A stretch of DNA of 22,693 bases from an uncultured Christensenella sp. (GCA_910579785.1 CAJTVJ010000027.1:1-22693), one strand, 5' to 3'. Positions 7,363 to 14,844 are shown, numbered from the stretch's first letter. The notes: generated from the letters alone by a model not told the origin. Translations and numbers: made by a program.

Positions 7363-7418
7363 TATGCTGTGCATCTCTAAGTTATTGACTTTAAAAGGTG
7401 CATGGCATATTTGTTTTT
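7363..7418 (+). terminator. Intrinsic terminator after the small Thr/Pro-rich gene
   Basis: TATGCTGTGCA (7363-7373) pairs over 11 positions, two of them G:U, with TGCATGGCATA (7399-7409). An inner AAGT/ACTT hairpin fills the loop. The T-rich tail TTTGTTTTTT follows directly. Confidence 0.65.
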
Positions 7419-7502
7419 TATCAGATTGGTTTTGAAATATTGTAAGTATATTTTTTGAATCTCTTCGCTAGTACGTCGCTTTATATTGATTTTGACATAA
7501 GG

Positions 7503-7531
7503 TTGAAATTGTAACCGCTTTATGCTATAAT
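7503..7531 (+). promoter_or_regulatory. SigA-type promoter of the chimeric ORF
   Basis: TTGAAA at 7503-7508, 17 bases, TATAAT at 7526-7531, 46 bases before the ATG. Same -35, spacing and -10 as the promoters at 6145 and 8132. Confidence 0.7.
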
Positions 7532-7577
7532 ATATTTGTAAATAAATAATATCAAAAATAAATCGAGATAAAATACT

Positions 7578-8057
7578 ATGCAAGAGAAGGCTTTGGTCGT
7601 AATCGACATTCAAAACGACATTACAAAAAACTATAAAGAAATAATATGCAATATTAATGACGCTGTTGATTGGGCTGTCAACAACGATATACACGTTGTA
7701 TATATCAAACATAATAAAGTCGTTGATTCTTATGAAGAGATGGTGAAATCGGCAAGTATTCTTAAAGAGCATAATTATATAATTATGTCCGAAAAAGACA
7801 GTAGAATATCGTTGACCAAGGGATATACGGAAGACGGTTTTGCAGAAAAAGTATTTCATATCCACATCAGATTAAAAGGGGATATAGGTGAAGTATATTT
7901 TAAAGATTATTTGATTGCTCATCATCAAGTTGCAAAAGAGTATGAAAATTTGAAGTTAAAGCTGTGGGAAGAATATGAATACAACAGAGATGCCTATACT
8001 GACGCAAAGACAAGCTTTGTAAAAATATACACAGATATAGCAAAACAAAATTGTTAA
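7578..8057 (+). CDS. Chimeric ORF: isochorismatase-type N-terminus joined to GrpB C-terminus
   Basis: A 159-codon frame made of two unrelated partial domains. Residues 1 to about 46 (KALVVIDIQNDI-type start, then DAVDWAVNNDIHVVYIKHN) are the first strand-helix-strand of an isochorismatase/nicotinamidase-like cysteine hydrolase, with the catalytic-triad Asp but without the later Lys and Cys. From about residue 47 the sequence changes to the second half of a GrpB (UPF0157, nucleotidyltransferase-fold) protein: SRISLTKGYTEDGFAEKVFH, then VYFKDYLIAH, KLKLWEEYEYNRDAYTDAK and a final KIYTDIAK. The N-terminal half of GrpB is missing. The junction lies near base 7713. The likeliest origin is a deletion between two neighbouring genes. 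It keeps a good promoter and terminator, so it may be expressed, but neither enzyme activity is expected. Confidence 0.75.
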   Translation: MQEKALVVIDIQNDITKNYKEIICNINDAVDWAVNNDIHVVYIKHNKVVDSYEEMVKSASILKEHNYIIMSEKDSRISLTKGYTEDGFAEKVFHIHIRLKGDIGEVYFKDYLIAHHQVAKEYENLKLKLWEEYEYNRDAYTDAKTSFVKIYTDIAKQNC

Positions 8058-8063
8058 TATCAT

Positions 8064-8095
8064 AAAATACGAGACTTTTACGCTCGTATTTTTAT
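8064..8095 (+). terminator. Intrinsic terminator after the chimeric ORF
   Basis: A perfect 10-bp stem AAAATACGAG/CTCGTATTTT (8064-8073 with 8083-8092) with a 9-base loop and a T-run that continues past the stem. Confidence 0.75.
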
Positions 8096-8131
8096 AAAAG
8101 AAGATATTTATTGATAAAATTGACAGGACAC

Positions 8132-8160
8132 TTGAAAAATACTTTTTGATATATTATAAT
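8132..8160 (+). promoter_or_regulatory. SigA-type promoter of the leucine-rich-repeat gene
   Basis: TTGAAA at 8132-8137, 17 bases, TATAAT at 8155-8160. Transcription would start near 8167, leaving a 25-base leader with the SD GAGGT before the ATG at 8192. Confidence 0.72.
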
Positions 8161-8191
8161 TAAATTATAACTAATTAAAAGCGAGGTAGAT

Positions 8192-10879
8192 ATGGCGCAA
8201 TATAATTATAATATGGAAATAATAAATAACGTTGTTGTCTTATTTAGGGAATTGAGCGGATTTGACGGAAATGTTTATATTCCCGAGGGCGTGATTGCCA
8301 TAGGTAACAGAGCTTTTGAAGTATGTTATTGCGGCGTTAAGTACGTTGACATACCGTCGAGTGTAAAAAGAATAGGAGACGGAGCTTTTTCATGTTGTGA
8401 AAAATTGCAGGAAATAGTCATTCCTCGCGGCGTTGAGGTCATAGGAAAAGACGCGTTTTATAACTGCCATAGCCTGAAAAAAATCGTAATTCCCGATACC
8501 GTAACGTCAATAGGCGCAGGAGCTTTTACTAATTGCGGCGATCTTGAAGAGATCACGGTGGATAAAAATAATCCCGTATATCACAGCGACGGCAACTGCT
8601 TGATTGAGACGAAGAAAAAGATATTGTTGCGCGGTTGCAAAAACAGCGTCATTCCAGCTGACGGAAGCGTCACAGTATTGGGAGAAAATTCTTTTTCCAA
8701 TGACAGTATCCATCCGAGAAATAACGTGCATTCAAAGGGTATTCATGAAGTAGTCATACCAAACGGAATAACAAAAATTTGCAAGAGCGCGTTTGAGTTT
8801 AACTATGCATTGGAGAGCGTAGTGATTGCCGATACGGTAAAGACTATTGAGAAAAATGCTTTTGTGCGTTGTTACAATCTTAAAGACGTGAAGATGGGTG
8901 CCAACATTCAGACTATCGGGGACGGCGCTTTTTCTTATAATCAAAAAATGAACGTCGATTTGGTTTTGCCAAGCAGTTTAACGAAAATAGGCACCGAGGC
9001 GTTTTATTACAGCGGTATAAAGAGCGTCGTCATTGGCTCAAACGTAAAGAATATGGGCAAGATGGCTTTTAGACATTGCAAAAAGTTGCAAAGCGTAGTG
9101 ATAGAAGGAGCTGTGGAAATCGGCGAGTGGGCTTTTAGCGAATGCGATGCACTTAAAAGCGTGACGTTGTCCAATACGTTGAAGACAATAGGCAAAAATG
9201 CCTTTTACGGTTGTGAGAAGTTGAAGGAAGTAAAATTCGACGGAGTCGAGAATATAGGCGAGTATGCGTTTTCTTACTGTCAATCGCTTACAAGCGTGGA
9301 AATTCCTGACACAATAAAATATATTGGCAACGGAGCTTTTGAATTTGACGAAGCGCTTGGCTCGGTGAACATGCCGCAAAGCATAGAATTTATGGGCAGC
9401 AACGTATTTAAAGGATGCAAAGTAAAGGTTGCTGCGCCTAAAAAGACGGGCGACGTCGGCTTTGAGATTGCTGACAACGTGCTTATAAAGTATAAGGGCA
9501 AATCTAAGGACGCAGTAATTCCAGAAGGCGTCACCAAGATCGCAGCCAAAGCTTTTTATGCTAAGAAAAATCTTGAAAGGATAACTTTGCCGTCTACGTT
9601 GACGACCATCGCAAATAAGGCAATAGAAAGATGTTCAAATCTAAAAAGCGTAAATGTTGACAGTAAAAATAAGGTTTTTTGCAGCAAGGGCAACTGTCTT
9701 ATTGACGTCAAAAAGAAGAGCGTAATTTATGGATTTAAAGACAGTATTATTCCTGCGGACGGCAGCGTCACCGCAATAGGAGCAAACGCATTTGCAAACA
9801 CTGAGATAGAATATATAGAAATACCGGAGGGAGTAAAGTCAATAGGCTCCGGAGCCTTTAAAAATTGTAATAGATTAAAAGGTATGACTTTGCCGCAGAC
9901 TTTAAAGACGATTGGACCGACAGCGTTTAGATACTGCACCTCGCTTGAAAGTTTGACGATACCGAGAGCCGTTACCACCATCAACAGCGAAGCGTTTTAT
10001 GAATGCAACGCATTGACAGAGATAAATTTTAATGCCGATAATTGCGGAGATTTGTGGGTGAGCAGCATTATGTTTTATAATGCTGGCAAAAAAGCTGACG
10101 GTATTATCATGAATATCGGCGCCAACGTGCAAAAGATTCCTTCATATCTCTTCTGTTCGTCGCATTCCGACAGCGCGCCAAAAATTGTTAAGGTGAATTT
10201 TGCCGAAAATTCTATTTGTGATACTATTGGAGAAATGGCATTTGCGCATTGCGCTCAATTAAAGTCAATAAATCTGCCGGATTGTATAACTTCAATAGGG
10301 AGCTATGCCTTCCAAGATTGCAGATCGCTTGAATTTGTAAATATTCCAAAATCTACAACAGCGATAGGATCATATGCTTTTGATCGTTGTGAAAGTATTA
10401 AGGAAATCTTTATACCAAAGGACGTTGTCAAGCTCAGCTATGTGTTTGGAGGATGCGCAAGTCTTGAAAAAATCACAGTCGAACAGGGCAATCCCAAATA
10501 TCACAGCTTTGGCAACTGTCTTATAGATACTGAGAAAAAAATATTGATACGCGGCAGCAACAACAGCATTATACCTGATGACGGCAGTGTTGTGCGAATA
10601 GATAACAACGCCTTTGAGGGCTGTAACAAGCTCGAAAGCATAGTAATTCCCAACGGTGTGACAGAGATTTTCAACAATGCTTTTAAGAACTGTCAAAAGC
10701 TTAAAAGCGTGGTCATTGCCGAAAGCGTAACTTACGTATGTAATCCGTATTTTGAAGGATGCAACAGCTTAGTAAGCATAACGGCTTCGAGAAGTCTGCT
10801 TGAAAAATATGATTATTTCGGCTTTAAGGGTAAGGAATTCGGTCTTAATTGCAGACGCGTTGAATTCACGTTTATTTAA
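8192..10879 (+). CDS. BspA-type leucine-rich-repeat (LRR_5) protein without signal peptide
   Basis: An 895-residue protein made almost entirely of LRR_5 repeats of 22-24 residues with the pattern IGxxAFxxCxxLxxVxIPxxVxxI. A larger module (NxxYHSxGNCLI, then a charged strand, then SIIPxDGSV) occurs three times, at about residues 130-165, 496-530 and 770-805. A non-repeat insertion near residues 615-675 (SIMFYNAGKKADGI, KIPSYLFCSS) is typical of Firmicute BspA-like proteins. These usually are surface or secreted proteins. Here the N-terminus (MAQYNYNMEIINN) has no hydrophobic signal, and no anchor, dockerin or membrane helix is seen at the C-terminus. The promoter leaves no room for an upstream start, so a cytoplasmic location or nonclassical export is implied. 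Own promoter and terminator. Confidence 0.92.
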   Translation: MAQYNYNMEIINNVVVLFRELSGFDGNVYIPEGVIAIGNRAFEVCYCGVKYVDIPSSVKRIGDGAFSCCEKLQEIVIPRGVEVIGKDAFYNCHSLKKIVIPDTVTSIGAGAFTNCGDLEEITVDKNNPVYHSDGNCLIETKKKILLRGCKNSVIPADGSVTVLGENSFSNDSIHPRNNVHSKGIHEVVIPNGITKICKSAFEFNYALESVVIADTVKTIEKNAFVRCYNLKDVKMGANIQTIGDGAFSYNQKMNVDLVLPSSLTKIGTEAFYYSGIKSVVIGSNVKNMGKMAFRHCKKLQSVVIEGAVEIGEWAFSECDALKSVTLSNTLKTIGKNAFYGCEKLKEVKFDGVENIGEYAFSYCQSLTSVEIPDTIKYIGNGAFEFDEALGSVNMPQSIEFMGSNVFKGCKVKVAAPKKTGDVGFEIADNVLIKYKGKSKDAVIPEGVTKIAAKAFYAKKNLERITLPSTLTTIANKAIERCSNLKSVNVDSKNKVFCSKGNCLIDVKKKSVIYGFKDSIIPADGSVTAIGANAFANTEIEYIEIPEGVKSIGSGAFKNCNRLKGMTLPQTLKTIGPTAFRYCTSLESLTIPRAVTTINSEAFYECNALTEINFNADNCGDLWVSSIMFYNAGKKADGIIMNIGANVQKIPSYLFCSSHSDSAPKIVKVNFAENSICDTIGEMAFAHCAQLKSINLPDCITSIGSYAFQDCRSLEFVNIPKSTTAIGSYAFDRCESIKEIFIPKDVVKLSYVFGGCASLEKITVEQGNPKYHSFGNCLIDTEKKILIRGSNNSIIPDDGSVVRIDNNAFEGCNKLESIVIPNGVTEIFNNAFKNCQKLKSVVIAESVTYVCNPYFEGCNSLVSITASRSLLEKYDYFGFKGKEFGLNCRRVEFTFI

Positions 10880-10896
10880 TATGCGATTATGTTAAC

Positions 10897-10932
10897 AAAA
10901 AAGGATGGACAAATTTGAGTCCATTCTTTTTT
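10897..10932 (+). terminator. Intrinsic terminator after the LRR gene
   Basis: A 14-position stem (10897-10910 with 10919-10932): AAAAAAGGATGGAC pairs with GTCCATTCTTTTTT with one G:U, loop of 8 bases, T6 at the end. Confidence 0.85.
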
Positions 10933-11031
10933 ATATTTAAGTAATAAGGCTCTGCTGTTAGAAATATGGATAAAACAACTAATTTGATTTGCTGTACGTT
11001 TTTCGGTTTATCTATTTTAAACTAATTAGGC

Positions 11032-11060
11032 TTGATAATTGTGATTTTATATAGTATAAT
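11032..11060 (+). promoter_or_regulatory. SigA-type promoter of the carbonic anhydrase gene
   Basis: TTGATA at 11032-11037, 17 bases, TATAAT at 11055-11060. The predicted transcript start is near 11067. Confidence 0.68.
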
Positions 11061-11121
11061 GATATAAAACTTACTAATATATTTGAATTATAATAAGACA
11101 TTTAAGGAGAGTATATTGATA

Positions 11122-11694
11122 ATGTCGCACACCTTGATAAGTTGTTGGGAGAAGTCTTTGTTGAGATTGAAAGAGGGGAATAAGAAATATCTCAATGCAG
11201 AAAAGAGCGAGGGAAATATTTCTATTGAGACAAGGCAGAGCACGTGCCTCAACGGGCAAAAACCTTATGCAACAGTGATATCTTGCTCAGATTTCCGAGT
11301 AACTCCCGAATGTATATTTTCTGTCGGGATCGGAGAATTATTTGTTATTCGCACGGCAGGAAACGTAATGGATGACGTTGTTGTCGGCAGTGTTGAATAT
11401 GCCGTATCAAGTCTAGCCACGCCGCTAGTAGTGGTGATGGGACATACGTATTGCGGAGCAATAAGAGCAACGATTCGAGGCGGAGCCAAAGGATATATCA
11501 AAGCTAATGCACAGAAAATAAATCTTGCGATAAATGACGAAAAAGACGAGTGCGCAGCATGTCGACTTAACTTAAACGCAAGTGCAAACGAGTTGAGAAG
11601 ATTGCTTGCAAAAGAAGAGTATGACGTAAAAGTCATTTGCGCATTATATCACACTGACACAGGACAAGTGGAATTTTTTGACGCGGACGTTTGA
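11122..11694 (+). CDS. Beta-class carbonic anhydrase
   Basis: A 190-residue protein from ATG 11122. The zinc site of the beta class is complete: C55-S-D57-F-R59 and H108-T-Y-C111, with the GELFVIRTAGN and VVVMGHTYCGA blocks around them. It hydrates CO2 to bicarbonate in the cytoplasm. The frame is open up to 11083, but the SD AAGGAG at 11104-11109 lies inside that extension. The start is therefore TTG 11116 (6 bases away) or ATG 11122 (12 bases away). The protein is at the short end for the family. The next gene starts 40 bases later on the same strand without a promoter or terminator that I can see, so the two are probably cotranscribed. Confidence 0.92.
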   Translation: MSHTLISCWEKSLLRLKEGNKKYLNAEKSEGNISIETRQSTCLNGQKPYATVISCSDFRVTPECIFSVGIGELFVIRTAGNVMDDVVVGSVEYAVSSLATPLVVVMGHTYCGAIRATIRGGAKGYIKANAQKINLAINDEKDECAACRLNLNASANELRRLLAKEEYDVKVICALYHTDTGQVEFFDADV

Positions 11695-11734
11695 TATATT
11701 ATAGTTGATTCTAAATAAGAAGGAGTTTGATTAT

Positions 11735-12307
11735 ATGGGAATCTTTAATAAAAAACCAAAGGCTACCGCAATGGCTACTTTGACTGTCAACGCAAGGCTG
11801 CAACCTGAGGAGAGATATGAGTTTTATGAAAAACAGCTGTCAAAATTTTTTAAAAAAGGAAGGTTGGGCGTTGTTGACGGAGGCGAAACATTATATGCAG
11901 AAGAAGGCGGACCCATAAATTGCAATATAAATATCAACTACTATATCGACAAAAAAGATATTATAATACAGTTGATGCAAAAATTGCCTGCGCCTGTCGG
12001 AAGTGTTCTTACGTTTGCAGACGGCGAAGAGAAGTATGAGCTTGGCGACTTTGAGGGAATGGCGATATATCTCAACGGCACAGAACTTGACAATTCAGTA
12101 TATGAGACTTGCGACGTCAATTACGTTGTAGACGAAATATCGGACCTTATAGGGGATGAACTTGCATTTTTCAGTCATTGGAGAGGCGATAAAGAGACAG
12201 CGCTTTACTTTTACAGCACAAGTTTTGAGCAGATGAAGAGCGCGACCGAGGAGTTTATCAAGACTTATCCGCTGTGTCAAAAGTGCCGTATTGAGCAAAT
12301 AGCCTAA
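11735..12307 (+). CDS. Uncharacterised 190-residue soluble protein
   Basis: The start is ATG 11735, 9 bases after the SD AGGAG at 11721-11725; the in-frame codons from 11705 lie across that SD and are not used. The protein opens with MGIFNKKPKATA, then LQPEERYEFYEKQLSKFF, an acidic middle (DGEEKYELGDFEGMAIYLNG) and a C-terminal SHWRGDKETALYFYSTS followed by a Cys pair (CQKC). It has no signal peptide or membrane helix and is rich in acidic residues. I do not recognise the family. Its position directly behind the carbonic anhydrase suggests shared expression, not a proven shared role. Confidence 0.8.
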   Translation: MGIFNKKPKATAMATLTVNARLQPEERYEFYEKQLSKFFKKGRLGVVDGGETLYAEEGGPINCNININYYIDKKDIIIQLMQKLPAPVGSVLTFADGEEKYELGDFEGMAIYLNGTELDNSVYETCDVNYVVDEISDLIGDELAFFSHWRGDKETALYFYSTSFEQMKSATEEFIKTYPLCQKCRIEQIA

Positions 12308-12427
12308 ATTATTTAACGATGATAATATGTGGAAGTTATAGCAAAACAGTCAACGGAGTTATGTCGATTTGTTAACATATTTGCAAATAAAAATACTATA
12401 TTTAAAGTATAAGTTTGGAGGTTTAAT

Positions 12428-12619
12428 ATGGCAAAAATACTTAATATCAAAATAGACAACTGTCCGCAAAATCATGCGTGTCCTGCTGTGAGAATATGTC
12501 CTGTCGGAGCGTTGTCGCAAAAAGGATTTAATGCGCCGGTGATAGATCACAACAGGTGTATCAAATGCGGAAAGTGTTCTAATTTTTGTCCAAAGAAGGC
12601 ATTGGTATTGGAAGAGTAA
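12428..12619 (+). CDS. Small ferredoxin-like 4Fe-4S protein
   Basis: A 63-residue protein with SD GGAGG, 6 bases before ATG. The second motif is a full C44-x2-C47-x2-C50-x3-C54-P. The first is unusual: C12-x5-C18-x5-C24-P, so only three cysteines in place of four. In bacterial 2[4Fe-4S] ferredoxins each cluster takes three cysteines from one motif and the last from the other. Here C24 can complete the cluster of C44/C47/C50, while C12, C18 and C54 are one ligand short for a second [4Fe-4S]. Small proteins with this layout are found in anaerobes as electron carriers, so this may be a family feature. It stands alone without an obvious redox partner nearby. Confidence 0.85.
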   Translation: MAKILNIKIDNCPQNHACPAVRICPVGALSQKGFNAPVIDHNRCIKCGKCSNFCPKKALVLEE

Positions 12620-12697
12620 AGTTTACGCCGATAGTATTAGCTTAGGTAGCAAGATATAAATAAAGATTTATAAGCAAAGTGTGATAATGGAGAAACT

Positions 12698-12847
12698 ATG
12701 AACGACAGAATTAACGTACCGTTGAACTGTCTTTTTCAAGGGTGTTACAATAGGAGATAACGCTGTCATCAGACGGGTAGCGTCGTAACAAAGTCGATCC
12801 CGCCCAACGTCGTTGCATACGGGGTTCTTTGCAAGGAGGAAAAGTAA
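12698..12847 (+). pseudogene. Remnant of a hexapeptide-repeat O-acetyltransferase
   Basis: Bases 12741-12773 read GVTIGDNAVIR in one frame. From 12776 the next frame reads GSVVTKSIPPNVVAYGVLCKEEK and stops at 12845-12847. Joined, these give the left-handed beta-helix end of maltose/galactoside or CatB-like acetyltransferases (usual text GVTIGDNAVIGAGSVVTK, then IPPNVVAYGVPCKVI). One base is missing near 12774, where GGAGCG would be expected and AGACG stands. Upstream, an SD (GGAG, 12689-12692) and ATG at 12698 start a 20-codon frame that runs into this region in a third frame and ends at 12758-12760; it may be the old start brought in by an internal deletion. Function is lost. Confidence 0.78.
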
Positions 12848-13201
12848 TTGGACGTAATTATTGAAATATTTTTGGATTTCTTTTGTGAAGTATACTTTGA
12901 TTTATTGGAAAATCTTTTGCCCGATAAGAATATCAGCAAAAGGTCAAAGATATTTTTGAAGATTTTAGCTTTAGTAATAAATATCGGCGCAATTATATGC
13001 GGAGTATTTGGAGTAATGATATTGACTGATAAATACGGTAGGTCAAAAAATCTGATTGAAGGGATAATATTTGTTATTATCGCTGTCATAATAGTAGGGA
13101 CAAATATAGGGCTGGGAATTTTTAATGCAAAAAAGAAAGCAGATAAAAAAACTATCGACGATTATCTGGCGGAGAAAAAAGAAGATGAAGAGAAGAAGTA
13201 A
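12848..13201 (+). CDS. Small membrane protein, function unknown
   Basis: A 117-residue protein starting at TTG 12848, 8 bases after an AGGAGG ribosome site. That site lies in the last codons of the acetyltransferase remnant. An amphipathic, acidic N-terminal helix (residues 1-25) is followed by a basic turn (KNISKRSK), two membrane helices (about 38-60 and 73-94), and a highly charged tail rich in Lys and Glu. I recognise no named domain. It is the only gene between the remnant and the spoIIA operon and ends 50 bases before a terminator. Confidence 0.78.
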   Translation: MDVIIEIFLDFFCEVYFDLLENLLPDKNISKRSKIFLKILALVINIGAIICGVFGVMILTDKYGRSKNLIEGIIFVIIAVIIVGTNIGLGIFNAKKKADKKTIDDYLAEKKEDEEKK

Positions 13202-13251
13202 TTAATTATATATAAGTCTCGAATTTTGATAAAATAGTTTTACAATAAAAG

Positions 13252-13281
13252 TCAAAGACCGACAAAGTCTTTGATTTTTTT
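13252..13281 (+). terminator. Intrinsic terminator before the spoIIA operon
   Basis: TCAAAGAC (13252-13259) pairs with GTCTTTGA (13267-13274) over a 7-base loop, followed by T7. It insulates the sporulation genes from upstream transcription. Confidence 0.8.
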
Positions 13282-13290
13282 ATTATGAGC

Positions 13291-13319
13291 GTATGTTAAA
13301 ATTGCCGTATTGAGAATAC
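13291..13319 (+). promoter_or_regulatory. Candidate sporulation-sigma promoter of spoIIAA
   Basis: GTATG at 13291-13295, 16 bases, then GAGAATAC at 13312-13319. This loosely resembles the SigF consensus (GYWTA, then GGNRANANTW), as known for autoregulated spoIIA operons. No AGGA-type SigH -35 and no good SigA pair is seen in this short gap. Weak by eye. Confidence 0.3.
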
Positions 13320-13333
13320 GGAGGTAAAGTAAT

Positions 13334-13642
13334 ATGCGATTGCAAATAACAAACAGTTCAGATTGCGCCGTCGCAAAATTAGACGGCGAACTTGATGAGG
13401 GATGCGTAAGAGAAGTGCGTGAAAAGATAGACGGTTTTATTGCCGTCAACGATTTTTCGCGTTTTGTCTTTGATTTTTCTGGCTTGTCGTTTATGGACAG
13501 CACGGGCATTGGAATGTTGCTTGGCAGATATAAACAGCTCAAACAACGCAACGTGCCAATATATATCAGCAATGCAAGGGGGCACGTTGATTTCATACTG
13601 TCTACCGCGGGAATATATACAATAATGAAGAAAATAAGTTAA
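13334..13642 (+). CDS. spoIIAA: Anti-sigma factor antagonist SpoIIAA
   Basis: A 102-residue single STAS domain. The phosphorylation loop reads FSGLSFMDSTGIGMLLGRYK, with the target Ser in DSTG (about residue 56). Unphosphorylated SpoIIAA binds SpoIIAB and frees SigF in the forespore after asymmetric division; SpoIIAB phosphorylates and inactivates it. The SD GGAGGT precedes the ATG by nine bases. It is followed 13 bases later by spoIIAB. It is slightly shorter than the Bacillus protein at its C-terminus. Confidence 0.93.
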   Translation: MRLQITNSSDCAVAKLDGELDEGCVREVREKIDGFIAVNDFSRFVFDFSGLSFMDSTGIGMLLGRYKQLKQRNVPIYISNARGHVDFILSTAGIYTIMKKIS

Positions 13643-13655
13643 CAGTGAGGTATTT

Positions 13656-14078
13656 ATGAATGAATTTAAACTAAAATTGTTGTCAAAAATCGGCAACGAA
13701 AGCTTTGCAAGAAGTTGTATTTCGGCATTTTGTTTAGAGCTTAATCCTACTTTGGAAGAGATAAACGATATTAAGACGGCAGTGTCTGAGGCTGTGACCA
13801 ACTGTATCGTCCACGCTTACAGCGGAGAGGAAGATAAATATATCGACATATCCGTACGTTTAGAAGGTCAAAAAGCAGAAATAATTATAGAGGACAAGGG
13901 CTGCGGTATAGACGACGTAGACAAGGCGATACAGCCCTTCTTTACGACCAAACCCGATCAGGAGAGAAGCGGAATGGGATTTACGCTTATCAAGACTTTT
14001 ATGGACAAAGTGGATATCATATCACAAAAGGACGAAGGAACAAGAGTGATAATGCAAAAAGAGTTTAAGAAGGAATGA
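13656..14078 (+). CDS. spoIIAB: Anti-sigma F factor and kinase SpoIIAB
   Basis: A 140-residue GHKL-type ATPase. The N-box is DIKTAVSEAVTNCIVHAY (Glu and Asn about 45 and 49), the G1 box is IEDKGCGIDD, and the G2 box is ERSGMGFTLIK. It binds SigF and holds it inactive, and phosphorylates SpoIIAA with ATP. The SD GAGG lies seven bases before the ATG. The end of the gene carries the ribosome site of sigF (AAGGA), and the stop codon is one base from the next ATG, so translation of the inhibitor and the sigma factor is coupled. Confidence 0.95.
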   Translation: MNEFKLKLLSKIGNESFARSCISAFCLELNPTLEEINDIKTAVSEAVTNCIVHAYSGEEDKYIDISVRLEGQKAEIIIEDKGCGIDDVDKAIQPFFTTKPDQERSGMGFTLIKTFMDKVDIISQKDEGTRVIMQKEFKKE

Positions 14079-14079
14079 T

Positions 14080-14793
14080 ATGCTTGATTACCAAACAACA
14101 GTAGAGCTATTGGGCAAAGCCAAGTTGGGAGACGACGGCGCAAAATCTACGCTTATCAGCGAAAATATGCCGTTGATAAAGAGCATTGCCAGGCGATATA
14201 GAAATAAGCAGGTCGAATATGACGACTTGTTGCAGTTGGGCGCATTGGGGCTTGTCAAGGCGATAAACAACTTTGATTTGTCATTCAACGTCAAATTTTC
14301 TACCTATGCGGTGCCAATGATTGCCGGAGAGATAAAGAGATTTATCAGAGACGACGGATCTATCAAGGTGTCGAGAGCCATGAAGAGCCTTTGCAGCAAG
14401 ATACAGTCGTATGTCGCCGATTGTTATGCCAACAACTTAAAGCCCACTGTAAAGGACATCGCAAAGCACTTTGACATAGAAGAGCAAGAAGTCGTCTTTG
14501 CAATGGACAGCAACAAATATCCGATATCCATATTTGAAAAACATGAGGACGACAACAGCCAATGCGTTATGGACAAATTGGCGTCCAATGAAACCAGCGA
14601 AGATATGATAAACAAGATATTGCTCAAAGAGTGTATAGACTCTCTGCCCGACAGAGAAAAGAAAGTGATCATCTTGCGTTATTACAGAGATAAGACTCAA
14701 AGCGAAATAGCGCAGATGCTTGGCGTCTCACAGGTGCAAATTTCAAGAATAGAGAGCAAAGTAATAAGTCAGCTCAAACAAGCGCTTGCATGA
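14080..14793 (+). CDS. sigF: RNA polymerase sigma factor SigF
   Basis: A 237-residue sigma-70 family factor. Region 2 covers about residues 27-100: MPLIKSIARRYRN, then YDDLLQLGALGLVKAI, FSTYAVPMIAGEIKRFIRDD and SIKVSRA. Region 3 follows, and region 4 near 183-237 reads LPDREKKVIILRYYRDKTQ with the helix-turn-helix SEIAQMLGVSQVQISRIES. Gene order after spoIIAA and spoIIAB identifies it as the first forespore-specific sigma factor and not SigG. It starts one base after the spoIIAB stop. Confidence 0.95.
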   Translation: MLDYQTTVELLGKAKLGDDGAKSTLISENMPLIKSIARRYRNKQVEYDDLLQLGALGLVKAINNFDLSFNVKFSTYAVPMIAGEIKRFIRDDGSIKVSRAMKSLCSKIQSYVADCYANNLKPTVKDIAKHFDIEEQEVVFAMDSNKYPISIFEKHEDDNSQCVMDKLASNETSEDMINKILLKECIDSLPDREKKVIILRYYRDKTQSEIAQMLGVSQVQISRIESKVISQLKQALA

Positions 14794-14844
14794 TTTGTTT
14801 GTCATAAAGAGCCGTAAAAATCAAAATAAATATAAGAGTATAAT

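Noticed and set aside
7492..7497. A perfect TTGACA 28 bases before the TATAAT at 7526
   Set aside because: The spacing is far too long for a SigA promoter; TTGAAA at 7503 has the right 17-base spacer. A similar misplaced TTGACA at 8120 was set aside for the same reason.
7377..7865. A 162-codon minus-strand ORF over the terminator and the chimeric gene
   Set aside because: It runs against the clear protein families on the plus strand, crosses a promoter and terminator there, and has no SD or recognisable domain.
12369..12402. TTGTTA and TATATT before the ferredoxin gene as a promoter
   Set aside because: The spacer would be 22 bases; no alternative pair with acceptable spacing was found.
12706..12736. 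GACAG/CTGTC hairpin followed by T5, read first as a terminator
   Set aside because: It has internal mismatched loops and lies within the pseudogene; possible, but not better than chance in this AT-rich stretch.
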